DNA of 32,556 bases from Lentisphaeraceae bacterium (GTDB lineage Bacteria > Verrucomicrobiota > Lentisphaeria > Lentisphaerales > Lentisphaeraceae). The translations under genes were made by a program, and so were the position numbers. Each line of letters begins with the position of its first letter. Position 1 is the first letter of the stretch. The stretch is taken from the NCBI GenBank assembly GCA_021232515.1, contig JAJPOQ010000144.1, positions 1 through 32,556 on the forward strand, given 5' to 3'. Shown one piece after another: positions 24,652 through 32,556 of the stretch. The notes below the pieces were generated by a model that made no database searches, was not told the origin of the DNA, and saw only the letters and a program-made list of their open reading frames with translations.

Positions 24652-27600
24652 GTAATTCATACATAGTTCCTTTAAGGGAGGCGTTTGATGTCGATTTAGT
24701 CGGCGGCAAGGCGATAAATTTAGCTAAGCTGATGCAAGCAAATCTTCCAGTTCCAGATGGTTTCGTTGTAACGACAGAAGCTTTCAAAGCTAGTAATGGC
24801 AGTCTTTGTGATGACCTAAAGTCTCAGGTTACAGAAGCCTTCAACAAGCTTGGTGCCGGTTTAGTTGCAGTTCGTTCTTCAGCAACTGCAGAAGATATGG
24901 CTGGAGCGTCTATGGCTGGCCAATACGAAACATACCTAAGTTTAAGCACGCCGGAAGAGGTTGTCGATGGCATTGAGAAGTGTTGGAAGAGTATCCGTTC
25001 AGAGCGCACAACGGCTTATTTGAAAGAGTATGAAATCGATCAAGATGATGTCGCTATGGCGGTTGTTGTCCAAAAACTTATTTCAGCAGACGTTGCGGGG
25101 GTCTTGTTTACAGTTGACCCGAAAACAGGATCGCGAGAGAACATGCTCATTGAAGCTTCTTGGGGACTTGGTGAAGCCTTAGTTTCTGGAGAAGTGCAAC
25201 CAGATGTTATCAGTGTTCACAGTCGAGAAGAGAAGGTTGAGTACTACCAAGTTGCAGAAAAGAAACAAATGATGCTTCCCGGTAAAAAAGGTTTTCAGCC
25301 AGTTGCAGAAAAGTTGCAAAAAAAAGCTTGTTTACCATATGAACAAATTATTCGTCTTCAGGAACTGGGACAATTAGCAGTTGATCATTTTGGTACTCCA
25401 CAGGATATCGAGTGGGCTGTTGAAAATGGCGAAGTCTACATGTTGCAAACCAGAGCCATAACGACTCTTACGGAAATTGATTGTTACAATGAAATAATCA
25501 GCGACACAAAAGCAGAGCTTAGTCAACTTTTAGATTTAGGTCATGGTCCTTGGGTAAGGCATAATATTGGTGAAACCTTACCTCACTCGACACCTTTGAC
25601 TTGGGAGTTAGTTTCGAACTTCATGTCTGGTGATGGTGGCTTTGGTCAAATGCATAAAGATCTTGGTTTTGTTCCTGGTACAGCGGTACAAGATGGCAAT
25701 AGCTTTTTGAAAAGAATTGCTGGCGAAGTCTATATGGACTGCTCGATGATGACCGAGATGTTCTCTGAAAACTATCCTTTTAAATACGATGTAGAAGAAC
25801 TACGAGCGAATCCAGATGCAGCTCAGAACCCGCCATCAATTCCAACTGGATCAGCAAGTGAGATTTCAAAAGCTGCTAAACAGTCGGCAACAGTTACGAA
25901 ATATATTGAAGAGCTAGCTACGAAGCTTGATGCTGATTTTGATAATAGTTTTATACCTGAGGTCCTCAGTTGGAGTGAAGCTCAAGAAGCAATTGATCTT
26001 GCTAAACTTAGTGATGAAAAGCTTATCGAGCTTTGGCAAGCACAAGCAGATCAGGTGATGGATAAGTTTGGAAATACAGCTTTTACCCCGAGTATGGTTG
26101 AGGCTTTAGCAGTTGAAAGGTTGCGATTATTTCTTGAAGAACATTCTTGGGATGAAGAACCTGCTGAAATTTTATCGATTCTATCTGTTAGCAAGACTCC
26201 AGATTGTACGATGAGTTCAAATATAGAACTGAGCGAAGTCGCAGAGGATGAATCAAAGCTCAAAGCTTGGCTTAAAAAACATGGACATCGTGCCCCAGGA
26301 GAGTTTGAGTTAGCAACACCGCGTTGGAGTGAACGACCACAAGATGTAGTTAAGATGGCTAAGCAAATGTCGGGGAATCAAAAGTTATCAACTATCCATG
26401 ATCATCGAATCCAAGCAGCAGAAGGATGTTTAGCAAAATTTAGATCAAGCTTGAGTGAAAAGCTTTTCACCGAACTTAAGAAGCATGTTGAGCTTGTTCA
26501 ACGTTATTGTAGATTCCGAGAAGATGGCAAGTACTACTTGATTCGCGCTTATTCTACTCTTAGAAAAACAGCGTTAGAGTTTGGTCGTCGTTTAGACCTA
26601 GGGGAAGATATATTCTTTTTAAAGCAAGATGAGATGTTTGACGCATTGAAAACAAGCTTTGTCCCAAAAGATAGAGTCGCGACGCGAAAGTTGAATTATG
26701 AAATTGAGAATAAAATTCAATTGCCACATGTCATCGATACAGATGATATTGAGACTTTAGGATCAGCTCCAGTCCGTATAAGTGGCGATTCCCTTGACGC
26801 TCATAGTGTTTCAAATGGAACATGTCGTGGTCCCGTGGCCATTGTCCATTCTCCAGAAGAGAGTGTTGATCTTTTACCCGGAGCTATACTGGTCTGTCCA
26901 TCTACAGACCCTTCTTGGACACCACTTTTTGTAAATGCCTCTGGCCTCATTTTAGAGAGAGGAGGTTCTCTTTCACATGGAGCCGTGGTGGCTCGTGAAA
27001 TGGGCTTGCCTGCCGTGGTTTTAGATGGAGCCACTGAGATACTGAAAGATGGTGAAGAGATAACAATAGATGCAAACTCTGGTCGGGTTTACCGTGCGGG
27101 TTCGAAAAAGGAAATTGCTAATGCAGATGATGTTACCGTTGAGAAGTCTTCAACTCCACCTCCGATTAGTAGCTGGGAAGGTAAAGCAAATCAGATTGGT
27201 TTACTTGTTGCCCTCATATGGTCAGTTATTTTAGGCGTCATTTACTTACTGCCACCAGAGGCACTTCTTAATCCAATCATGTCTATAATTGATGCTTCGA
27301 TGTGGCCGCTCATTCGCAGTTTTGGTATGGCAGCTGCAGTTTCTATTGTAGCGATAATATTTGCATTACTTCCATTAATCTTACAAAAGTATTTTACTGA
27401 CAATACTCGATTATTTGAAGCCAAAAAGAGATCGGCTTTGCTACAAAAAGAAGCAAAGGCTTTGCCAGTGGATAGTCCTCGACGCAATCGATTCGAAGAG
27501 TTGGCTGCGCCTTCTACTATGCGAGTATTAAAAGCTTCTATGGTTCCACTCGCTTTTATTCTTGGACCGATGATGATGATCTTCATGTGGTTTCCTGAAA

Positions 27601-28226
27601 GAGTCGATCCACTTTCCTGGTCATCAAACCCAGGTAGAATGGTGAGCATAGTTGTGGAGACTGATGGAGAAATGACAGACTCTGTTAGTCTGGAAGTCCC
27701 AAAACCTCTTAGCGTAAATGGCACGCAGTCAGAAAAAAAGTCTTTACCACCAATTCGTCAAGAACTTGAAGAGTTGCGTTTAGAGTGGCGAACTGCTAGT
27801 GAGATGAAAGACCTGCCATGGGAAGTTCAATCAGCAGGAGATCACACACGTAATTTAATGATGGCAAGTTTAAATTCTTTCTTAAGAGAAGGTGTTCCGC
27901 CACAGAAGTTGACTTGGTTAGTAAGTGTTCCAGAGTCTGCAGAAGGTGCGCATTATCTGAAGCTTAAAGCAGGAGAGGGTGAGGTCACAGAATTTAAAAT
28001 GGTTTTTGGTAAAAAAGATGCCCCATTAAGAGGTATGATTAAACCGACTGATGACAGAATTTTATCAGTGACCGTAAATTACCCAAGAGCTCTTAAGCAA
28101 GAAGTCTTTTGGACTCCACTTGCTATGGCTGGTGGTCCTAAGTGGGACTTTGGTTGGCTAGGAGTTTACTTGTTAGTCTATTTACCGTTAATGTTTCTCG
28201 CGAAGATAATTCTTCGCATACCATAG
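24648..28226 (+). CDS. PEP-synthase/rifampin-phosphotransferase-like enzyme fused to an EMC3/DUF106-like membrane module
   Basis: A 1192-residue multi-domain protein. Residues about 8-275 are a PPDK_N/ATP-grasp domain: Gly-Gly-Lys at 19-21, Val-Arg-Ser-Ser-Ala-Thr-Ala-Glu-Asp at 75-83, Gly-Val-Leu-Phe-Thr-Val-Asp-Pro at 151-158, Gln-Asp-Ile-Glu-Trp at 252-256, Gln-Thr-Arg-Ala at 267-270. A helical middle domain follows (about 300-700), as in rifampin phosphotransferases. Residues about 720-817 form the swivelling phosphohistidine domain with His777 in Gly-Gly-Ser-Leu-Ser-His-Gly. The C-terminus has four membrane helices (about 848-868, 885-912, 960-982, 1167-1188). A charged cytoplasmic stretch at 913-958 lies between the second and third, and a soluble, probably external, segment at 983-1165 between the last two. 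Helix-coil-helix-helix resembles DUF106/EMC3 of the Oxa1 superfamily. The PEP-type TIM barrel is absent. Substrate unknown. Confidence 0.82.
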   Translation: MSNSYIVPLREAFDVDLVGGKAINLAKLMQANLPVPDGFVVTTEAFKASNGSLCDDLKSQVTEAFNKLGAGLVAVRSSATAEDMAGASMAGQYETYLSLSTPEEVVDGIEKCWKSIRSERTTAYLKEYEIDQDDVAMAVVVQKLISADVAGVLFTVDPKTGSRENMLIEASWGLGEALVSGEVQPDVISVHSREEKVEYYQVAEKKQMMLPGKKGFQPVAEKLQKKACLPYEQIIRLQELGQLAVDHFGTPQDIEWAVENGEVYMLQTRAITTLTEIDCYNEIISDTKAELSQLLDLGHGPWVRHNIGETLPHSTPLTWELVSNFMSGDGGFGQMHKDLGFVPGTAVQDGNSFLKRIAGEVYMDCSMMTEMFSENYPFKYDVEELRANPDAAQNPPSIPTGSASEISKAAKQSATVTKYIEELATKLDADFDNSFIPEVLSWSEAQEAIDLAKLSDEKLIELWQAQADQVMDKFGNTAFTPSMVEALAVERLRLFLEEHSWDEEPAEILSILSVSKTPDCTMSSNIELSEVAEDESKLKAWLKKHGHRAPGEFELATPRWSERPQDVVKMAKQMSGNQKLSTIHDHRIQAAEGCLAKFRSSLSEKLFTELKKHVELVQRYCRFREDGKYYLIRAYSTLRKTALEFGRRLDLGEDIFFLKQDEMFDALKTSFVPKDRVATRKLNYEIENKIQLPHVIDTDDIETLGSAPVRISGDSLDAHSVSNGTCRGPVAIVHSPEESVDLLPGAILVCPSTDPSWTPLFVNASGLILERGGSLSHGAVVAREMGLPAVVLDGATEILKDGEEITIDANSGRVYRAGSKKEIANADDVTVEKSSTPPPISSWEGKANQIGLLVALIWSVILGVIYLLPPEALLNPIMSIIDASMWPLIRSFGMAAAVSIVAIIFALLPLILQKYFTDNTRLFEAKKRSALLQKEAKALPVDSPRRNRFEELAAPSTMRVLKASMVPLAFILGPMMMIFMWFPERVDPLSWSSNPGRMVSIVVETDGEMTDSVSLEVPKPLSVNGTQSEKKSLPPIRQELEELRLEWRTASEMKDLPWEVQSAGDHTRNLMMASLNSFLREGVPPQKLTWLVSVPESAEGAHYLKLKAGEGEVTEFKMVFGKKDAPLRGMIKPTDDRILSVTVNYPRALKQEVFWTPLAMAGGPKWDFGWLGVYLLVYLPLMFLAKIILRIP

Positions 28227-28255
28227 GTTTAGGAATTAGCATTTAGAACTTGATG

Positions 28256-28282
28256 AGCATCGACTAGAGTCGATGCTTTTTT
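28256..28282 (+). terminator. Rho-independent terminator closing the sigma-linked operon
   Basis: AGCATCGAC at 28256-28264 pairs perfectly with GTCGATGCT at 28269-28277 around a TAGA loop, followed by TTTTTT. It lies 29 bases after the fusion-protein stop codon and in front of the convergent sulfatase gene. The T-run is only on the forward strand. Confidence 0.9.
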
Positions 28283-28325
28283 GATTCTCTAAACTAAGAC
28301 TCATACTCTCGAATTGTATAAATAT

Positions 28326-29912
28326 TTATTGAGCTAGTAGCTCGTATTGCTTCTTGGTCATCCAGTTTAACTCAGACCACCACTTTCGGTCATTTTCTTG
28401 AATTGCTCCAGGAGTTGTTCGGCCTTTAGCAATGACTTTATTCAATTCTTTCGTTAGAAATTGGACTCTTTCTGGGTGCTGGTCGGCGATATTTTTAGTT
28501 TCAGCAGAGTCTTTTGAGAGATCGTATAGTTCAAAGCTATGTTTCTTATAGGGCATGACGAGCTTCCACTTTCCCGAAGTAACAGCGAAGCGAGGCATAG
28601 GGTTATTCCCATGCATGACGAGTGGTAGTCTATCATATTTTGTATTTGGATCGAGAAGTACAGAAGCAAAACTTTGGCTGTCTTCACCAGCGTTATCAGC
28701 TAATTTTACTTTGAGTAGTTCAGCAAAGGTTGCTAGTAAGTCAACTTGACCGACAGCTTTGTGCCAACTGCGACCAGGATTCTTTATTCCAGAAGGCCAG
28801 CGAACTAGAAATGGTACGCGGTGTCCTCCTTCATAAACAGAGCGCTTGCCATTTCGGAAAGTACCTCGGCTATCATGATCAAAGTCTTTTATACGAGCAG
28901 GCCAAGTATTTTCAGGACCATTATCACTTGAGAATACGATTAAAGTATTTTTATCGAGTCCTGACTTTTCTAGAAAATCGAGAATTTGGCCAATGCGAAA
29001 GTCTGTTTCTATAAGGAACTCACCGTAAGCTCCAGCTTTACCTTGTCCATGAAACTCAGGGAGTGGACAGACCGGATGGTGTGGTGTTGGATAGGGTAGG
29101 TAGAGAAAGAAAGGCTTGCCATTTTTAGCATCATTTTTCTTGGAACTCATCCACTGGATAGCTTTGTTTGTGAAGCGAGATAAGCATTGGTTATCTATAT
29201 AATCAGGAGCAACATGAAAGCTCGGAGTGAGTTTTCGACCTAAACCATAACCAACTTCTTCAAGATGTTGGTCCGCTTCAGCGGAAGTTTTTTGGTAGGG
29301 AGGTGCGATGCGATAATCAGAGTGCCTAGAGTTCTTTTTCATATTGGTAAATAAAGTCGGCGGAGTAGCGATGAAGCGCCCTTCAATCCATGCAAGATTT
29401 CCGTGGTTCATAGACGCCGGTATGCCATAGTAGTAGTCAAAACCTTTATCTAGAGGCATATCTAAAATGGGTTTGGACCAGTCTCGATTTTCTGGAGTTC
29501 CCGGAAAGTCCATGCCAAGGTGCCACTTACCAACCATGGCAGTGTTGTAGCCACTTTGCTTAAAAAGGCTTGCTAGTGTTAGTCGATCATCGGTGATCAT
29601 GCAGCCAGAATCAGCGTAGCCTTTCTTCTTAGCACTAAAAGAGGAACGCCAAGCATAACGTCCTGTCAATAAACCGTAGCGAGACGGGCGGCAGACTGTA
29701 TCTGCGCTATGTCCGTGAGTGAAGATTATGCCTTCATTGGCCAATCGGTCCATATTAGGAGTTTTGAATTTCGCTTCAGGATTGAGTGCACTGACATCCC
29801 CGTAACCTTGGTCGTCAGTATAGATGACGATTACATTGGGGCGTTCAGCCGCATAGATGTTTATATGGGCTAAAATTAATAGGAATAAACCTAGTCGGGC
29901 AATGATTTTCAT
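28326..29912 (-). CDS. Secreted type I arylsulfatase
   Basis: A 528-residue exported sulfatase hydrolysing a sulfate ester, probably on a marine polysaccharide or glycan. A signal peptide covers about 1-22. Metal ligands Asp33-Asp34 lie in Tyr-Thr-Asp-Asp-Gln-Gly. The formylglycine site is Cys74 in Cys-Arg-Pro-Ser-Arg, so a maturase is required. Gly-Lys-Trp-His-Leu-Gly is at 128-133, Ser-Asp-Asn-Gly-Pro at 329-333, and Gly-Lys-Arg near 355 supplies further active-site residues. Full length with no truncation. The precise substrate class cannot be told. It converges on the sigma-linked operon and is expressed from its own promoter in the 119-base gap upstream. Confidence 0.95.
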   Translation of the reverse strand: MKIIARLGLFLLILAHINIYAAERPNVIVIYTDDQGYGDVSALNPEAKFKTPNMDRLANEGIIFTHGHSADTVCRPSRYGLLTGRYAWRSSFSAKKKGYADSGCMITDDRLTLASLFKQSGYNTAMVGKWHLGMDFPGTPENRDWSKPILDMPLDKGFDYYYGIPASMNHGNLAWIEGRFIATPPTLFTNMKKNSRHSDYRIAPPYQKTSAEADQHLEEVGYGLGRKLTPSFHVAPDYIDNQCLSRFTNKAIQWMSSKKNDAKNGKPFFLYLPYPTPHHPVCPLPEFHGQGKAGAYGEFLIETDFRIGQILDFLEKSGLDKNTLIVFSSDNGPENTWPARIKDFDHDSRGTFRNGKRSVYEGGHRVPFLVRWPSGIKNPGRSWHKAVGQVDLLATFAELLKVKLADNAGEDSQSFASVLLDPNTKYDRLPLVMHGNNPMPRFAVTSGKWKLVMPYKKHSFELYDLSKDSAETKNIADQHPERVQFLTKELNKVIAKGRTTPGAIQENDRKWWSELNWMTKKQYELLAQ

Positions 29913-30031
29913 ACTTTTACACTCACTTAAGTTTTACTTATTTCGTAAAATGGGACGCTCTTTATTAGGATATATGCGGATGTGCATTTTCTTCCCTTAC
30001 ATATATTTTGACAAGGCCGTGTAGATATGAC

Positions 30032-31078
30032 TTATTGCTTACTAAGTTCTCTTTCTTTAGCAATTTTCTGATTGATATACTTTCGAATATTTGCAGAATA
30101 GTGCTCATCTAGCTCTGTATGATTCGCGATGTCACTTATGTAACAACTGCGCTTTAAAACTTCAAAAGGAAGATCCGTTGGTATAGCATTTAATTTATAT
30201 GCATAATAATCAGAGACGCCGTTTAGGAGAACTTTGCTGGTGAGTGGAATGTTAAAATCCTCAATATTATTTAAGTGGTCAATCAGTGTAGTGGTGCAGT
30301 TTTGACCGATAGAGTGATAAAATCGAGGTTTATCGTGAAGCTTATTTGCAGCCTTTAATATATCCAGAAGGAAAAGCTTAGAGTGGGCGACTGTTAGATT
30401 CATCGGGTAGAGGAAGGTTTCTTCATGACGAACCTTTGTTCTTAATGGAATAAGGTCTCTTTCATCGCCAATGATATAAATAAGTTCATACTGCTTAAAC
30501 ATGCCTTTAGTTGGGCTGTATTCTTCACCGATTTCTTTTCTTACCTCTAAAGATACGGCGATATTTTGTCCATCTTTAAAACGAAAGCAAACCATGGTAT
30601 GGCCAATCGACCGAAAGTCATCCCAGTAAGAAAGCACCATGTCGGTACCAACGAGTTCGTTGAGTTTAAACTGCTTTTGAATAAAGTGCTCTTCTGCTTT
30701 TCCATTCTCATACTTAAAGAATCTAAAGTCATCTATGGTGATGAGCTCATTATTAGTATGTATTTTGGGGAGCTTTGAAGCATCTGCTACCCAGTTTCGG
30801 TCATTTGATGCAGGTATGAAAATAAACCAAAGAACGATGACTAATGATACAGCTGAAAATATTTGAACAGCTTTCTCAATTTTTTGATGAATGAGCAGAA
30901 GAGCTATAGATCCGAAAACATATAAAAGGATGCAGAGAGTATTTATGTGATCATTGAAGGTGTAGTGAATTACCAGTGTGCACCAAATAAGGATCAGCGG
31001 GACGAAGAGGCCAAAAATACCAAAGAGTAGGAGTCTGGCACTAGCTCTTCGAAGAAGGGATTTAAGTTGATTTGTCAT
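30032..31078 (-). CDS. DUF4105 (Lnb N-terminal-like) membrane protein
   Basis: A 348-residue protein with three predicted membrane helices in the first 90 residues (about 16-38, 46-63, 72-90) and an extracytoplasmic domain of the DUF4105/Lnb-N type. Its marks are Gly-His-Thr at 159-161 followed by Arg-Phe-Lys-Asp-Gly, Leu-Glu-Val-Arg-Lys-Glu at 177-182, the Glu-Leu-Ile-Tyr strand at 198-201, and Asn-Cys-Thr-Thr at 260-263. The conserved His160 and Cys261 are candidates for a papain-like catalytic pair, which is inference. The ATG at 31078 is preferred; the frame is open to a TTG at 31120, and neither has a clear ribosome site. Function unknown. Confidence 0.75.
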   Translation of the reverse strand: MTNQLKSLLRRASARLLLFGIFGLFVPLILIWCTLVIHYTFNDHINTLCILLYVFGSIALLLIHQKIEKAVQIFSAVSLVIVLWFIFIPASNDRNWVADASKLPKIHTNNELITIDDFRFFKYENGKAEEHFIQKQFKLNELVGTDMVLSYWDDFRSIGHTMVCFRFKDGQNIAVSLEVRKEIGEEYSPTKGMFKQYELIYIIGDERDLIPLRTKVRHEETFLYPMNLTVAHSKLFLLDILKAANKLHDKPRFYHSIGQNCTTTLIDHLNNIEDFNIPLTSKVLLNGVSDYYAYKLNAIPTDLPFEVLKRSCYISDIANHTELDEHYSANIRKYINQKIAKERELSKQ

Positions 31079-31179
31079 GTAGATTATTTTACGAATGGAT
31101 AACTCATTTGCAATCTTCAAAGACTCTAGATGAGAGGAAAAATTTAGACCTCAGAGCCAACTTGTGACTTAATTCAAAT

Positions 31180-31207
31180 TTGAACATTTGGTATCACTCT
31201 GTATAGT
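31180..31207 (+). promoter_or_regulatory. Candidate promoter for ttcA
   Basis: TTGAAC at 31180-31185 is followed after 16 bases by TATAGT at 31202-31207 (5 of 6 to the -10 consensus). The predicted start of transcription is near 31214, giving a leader of about 18 bases that includes the AAGG ribosome site. Confidence 0.5.
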
Positions 31208-31231
31208 CGCAGAAAATTTTAAGGTTCATAC

Positions 31232-31993
31232 ATGTCAGCGACAGAAACAAAGCTTCGAAAATTAATGGTTCAAGCTATTAGTGAATACTCCATGTTAGAA
31301 GATGGGGATAGAGTGATGGTTTGCGTTTCTGGAGGAAAGGATTCGACGATTCTTTTTTATATGCTGAATGAGATTCGCAAGAAGAGCAAGATCAATTTTA
31401 CGGTCGATGGCGTTATGCTTGACCAGAAACAACCTGGGTTTGATGCAAGTAAGTACTGTGAATGGATGGCTTTGAAAGGGTTAAACCTGAAGGTCATTGC
31501 TGAGGATACTTACAGTATTGTCAAAGATAAGCTTCCGGAAGGTAAAACTTACTGCAGTTTATGTTCACGTTTACGACGTGGAGTTCTTTATAACTACGCT
31601 CATGATAACGGTTATACCAAGATGGCACTTGGTCACCATCGGGATGACTTGAATCAAACTTTGATGATGAACCTTTTCTTCTCAGGGAAGATTTCAGGGA
31701 TGCCACCAAAGCTTTTGTCAGATGATAAAAGAAACGTTGTCATTCGCCCTTTGAGCTATGTTCCGGAAGAGCTGATTGTCGAATTCCAAAATGAACTGAC
31801 TATACCTGTTATTCCTTGTAACCTTTGTGGATCTCAAGATGGCCTCCAGCGCCAGAAAATCAAAGATATGTTAACTAATCTTGAAAAAGAGAATCCAAAC
31901 TTAGCAAACACTATGCTAAATGCTCAGAAAAATATCCGTCAGTCCCAGTTACTCGATAAGTCTTTGTGGGACTTTGAAGCACTTTCAAACTAG
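31232..31993 (+). CDS. ttcA: tRNA 2-thiocytidine(32) synthetase
   Basis: ATP-dependent thiolation of cytidine 32 in tRNA by an iron-sulfur PP-loop enzyme. The 253-residue protein has Ser-Gly-Gly-Lys-Asp-Ser at 33-38, the Cys108-Ser-Leu-Cys111 pair, the Gly-His-His-Arg-Asp-Asp motif at 134-139, and Pro-Cys-Asn-Leu-Cys-Gly with Cys196 and Cys199. The two Cys-x-x-Cys pairs provide ligands for the [4Fe-4S] cluster. It is transcribed divergently from the DUF4105 gene, with an AAGG site before the ATG. No obvious terminator follows. Confidence 0.94.
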   Translation: MSATETKLRKLMVQAISEYSMLEDGDRVMVCVSGGKDSTILFYMLNEIRKKSKINFTVDGVMLDQKQPGFDASKYCEWMALKGLNLKVIAEDTYSIVKDKLPEGKTYCSLCSRLRRGVLYNYAHDNGYTKMALGHHRDDLNQTLMMNLFFSGKISGMPPKLLSDDKRNVVIRPLSYVPEELIVEFQNELTIPVIPCNLCGSQDGLQRQKIKDMLTNLEKENPNLANTMLNAQKNIRQSQLLDKSLWDFEALSN

Positions 31994-32213
31994 ATGCTTT
32001 TTTAAGCTAACCCTTAAAAGACCTATCTGTGAAGTGAAAGAGAAAAGGTAATTTTTTTATTATTCTTTCGATAAATCTGTCTCGAATTTTACAATTAAAA
32101 GTAATAGCGAAATTTTTTTTTATAAACTTTGAGTATAAATCTTGAATTCACTATTGTTACATTGTTTGTTCTACTGTGTTAAATTTGTGATAAAATTAAA
32201 AAATAGGAAAACT

Positions 32214-32447
32214 ATGAAAGCTCTTAAAACTTTGTTTGCTCTAGCAGCAGCTTCATTTATAGCAACATCTACTAATGGTGCTGAAAAAGGTAAATACCCA
32301 GGTTACTTAGACACTCCAGTTATAACAGGTCAGAAGTGGCGTGTTCACGATGCAAACAGACCACAGCCTCCAGTTATTACTCCAGCTACAGTGAGTACAC
32401 AGGAAAAAGCAGGTAATGTCTTGGTTCATCTAAAAGTACGCAACTAA
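32214..32447 (+). CDS. Small secreted protein resembling a DUF1080-family N-terminus
   Basis: A 77-residue protein with a signal peptide (about 1-21). The segment Tyr-Leu-Asp-Thr-Pro, Trp-Arg-Val-His-Asp and Arg-Pro-Gln-Pro-Pro-Val-Ile-Thr-Pro (about residues 29-56) recalls the leader of secreted DUF1080 (3-keto-glycoside hydrolase-like) proteins of PVC bacteria. The catalytic domain that normally follows is absent: the frame stops after Val-Arg-Asn, and the other frames and the downstream DNA show no continuation. ATG 32214 with AGGA 5 bases upstream is preferred over in-frame codons from 32142. It may be a remnant, or a genuine short relative. Confidence 0.6.
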   Translation: MKALKTLFALAAASFIATSTNGAEKGKYPGYLDTPVITGQKWRVHDANRPQPPVITPATVSTQEKAGNVLVHLKVRN

Positions 32448-32456
32448 GAAATATTA

Positions 32457-32556
32457 TTATGCGCTTTTGATTCCTAGATTATAGCTACTTTCTTTGTCTT
32501 TCTTGTTGAGATTATCTTTTCTTCTTTGAATTTTAGCCTCTTTAAGCTTTTGGTCT
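32457..32556 (-). CDS. Possible C-terminal tail of a Lys-rich protein (5' end outside window)
   Basis: On the reverse strand a frame entering from the right edge stays open for 32 codons to a TAA at 32457-32459. The encoded tail is rich in Lys, Arg, Asn and Gln. It would converge on the small secreted-protein gene with a 9-base gap. The stretch is short enough to arise by chance, so this is tentative. Confidence 0.3.
   Translation of the reverse strand, partial: DQKLKEAKIQRRKDNLNKKDKESSYNLGIKSA

Noticed and set aside
27242..27724. Reverse open frame of 160 codons
   Set aside because: Antisense to the membrane part of the phosphotransferase fusion; no ribosome site and no recognisable domain.
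24648..28226. True phosphoenolpyruvate synthase or pyruvate phosphate dikinase
   Set aside because: The C-terminal PEP/pyruvate TIM-barrel is missing, the phosphohistidine domain comes after the long helical middle domain, and the C-terminus is a membrane module.

Overview
The window looks like chromosomal DNA of a marine-type bacterium from the PVC group, most plausibly a Lentisphaera-like member of the Lentisphaerota. This is inferred from family content, not from a marker gene: a PAS-AraC regulator, a formylglycine arylsulfatase, an HtrA-type protease with the double-domain layout known from planctomycetes, an ECF sigma factor paired with a FecR-type anti-sigma protein, VCBS/ASPIC and PQQ-like propellers, and a secreted leader of the DUF1080 type. 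Base composition is AT-rich throughout, with no obvious foreign island, insertion sequence, tRNA, rRNA or CRISPR array.

Layout. 1-889: the tail of an unknown gene converges on a PAS-AraC regulator. 1155-6590: a forward run of nadK, purA, uppS, cdsA, dxr and a small membrane protein (NADP, purine, undecaprenyl carrier, phospholipid and isoprenoid synthesis), closely packed from purA onward. 6568-9703: reverse-strand HtrA-like protease and a triple-FHA protein. 10030-15110: mnmA, trpB-trpA ending in a clear terminator, an aldehyde dehydrogenase and a YqeY protein ending in a second terminator. 15545-17179: ammonium transporter and PII protein.

17345-28226 is the most interesting part. An ECF sigma factor and a membrane FecR-type anti-sigma protein are followed by four genes: a secreted G8-like/chitobiase-C protein, a secreted VCBS/ASPIC-UnbV propeller protein, a membrane-anchored PQQ-like propeller protein, and a 1192-residue fusion of a PEP-synthase/rifampin-phosphotransferase-like enzyme to a membrane module resembling EMC3/DUF106 (Oxa1 superfamily). 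A 14-base identical motif followed by CTATTTT lies 67 to 69 bases upstream of both the sigma gene and the first of the four genes. This suggests that one sigma factor drives both units. I do not recognise this combination as a described system. A strong terminator closes it at 28256-28282.

28326-32556: reverse-strand arylsulfatase and DUF4105 membrane protein, forward ttcA, a 77-residue secreted protein that looks like the bare N-terminus of a larger family, and a possible reverse-strand gene tail at the edge. Functions are assigned from motifs read by eye; no database search was possible.
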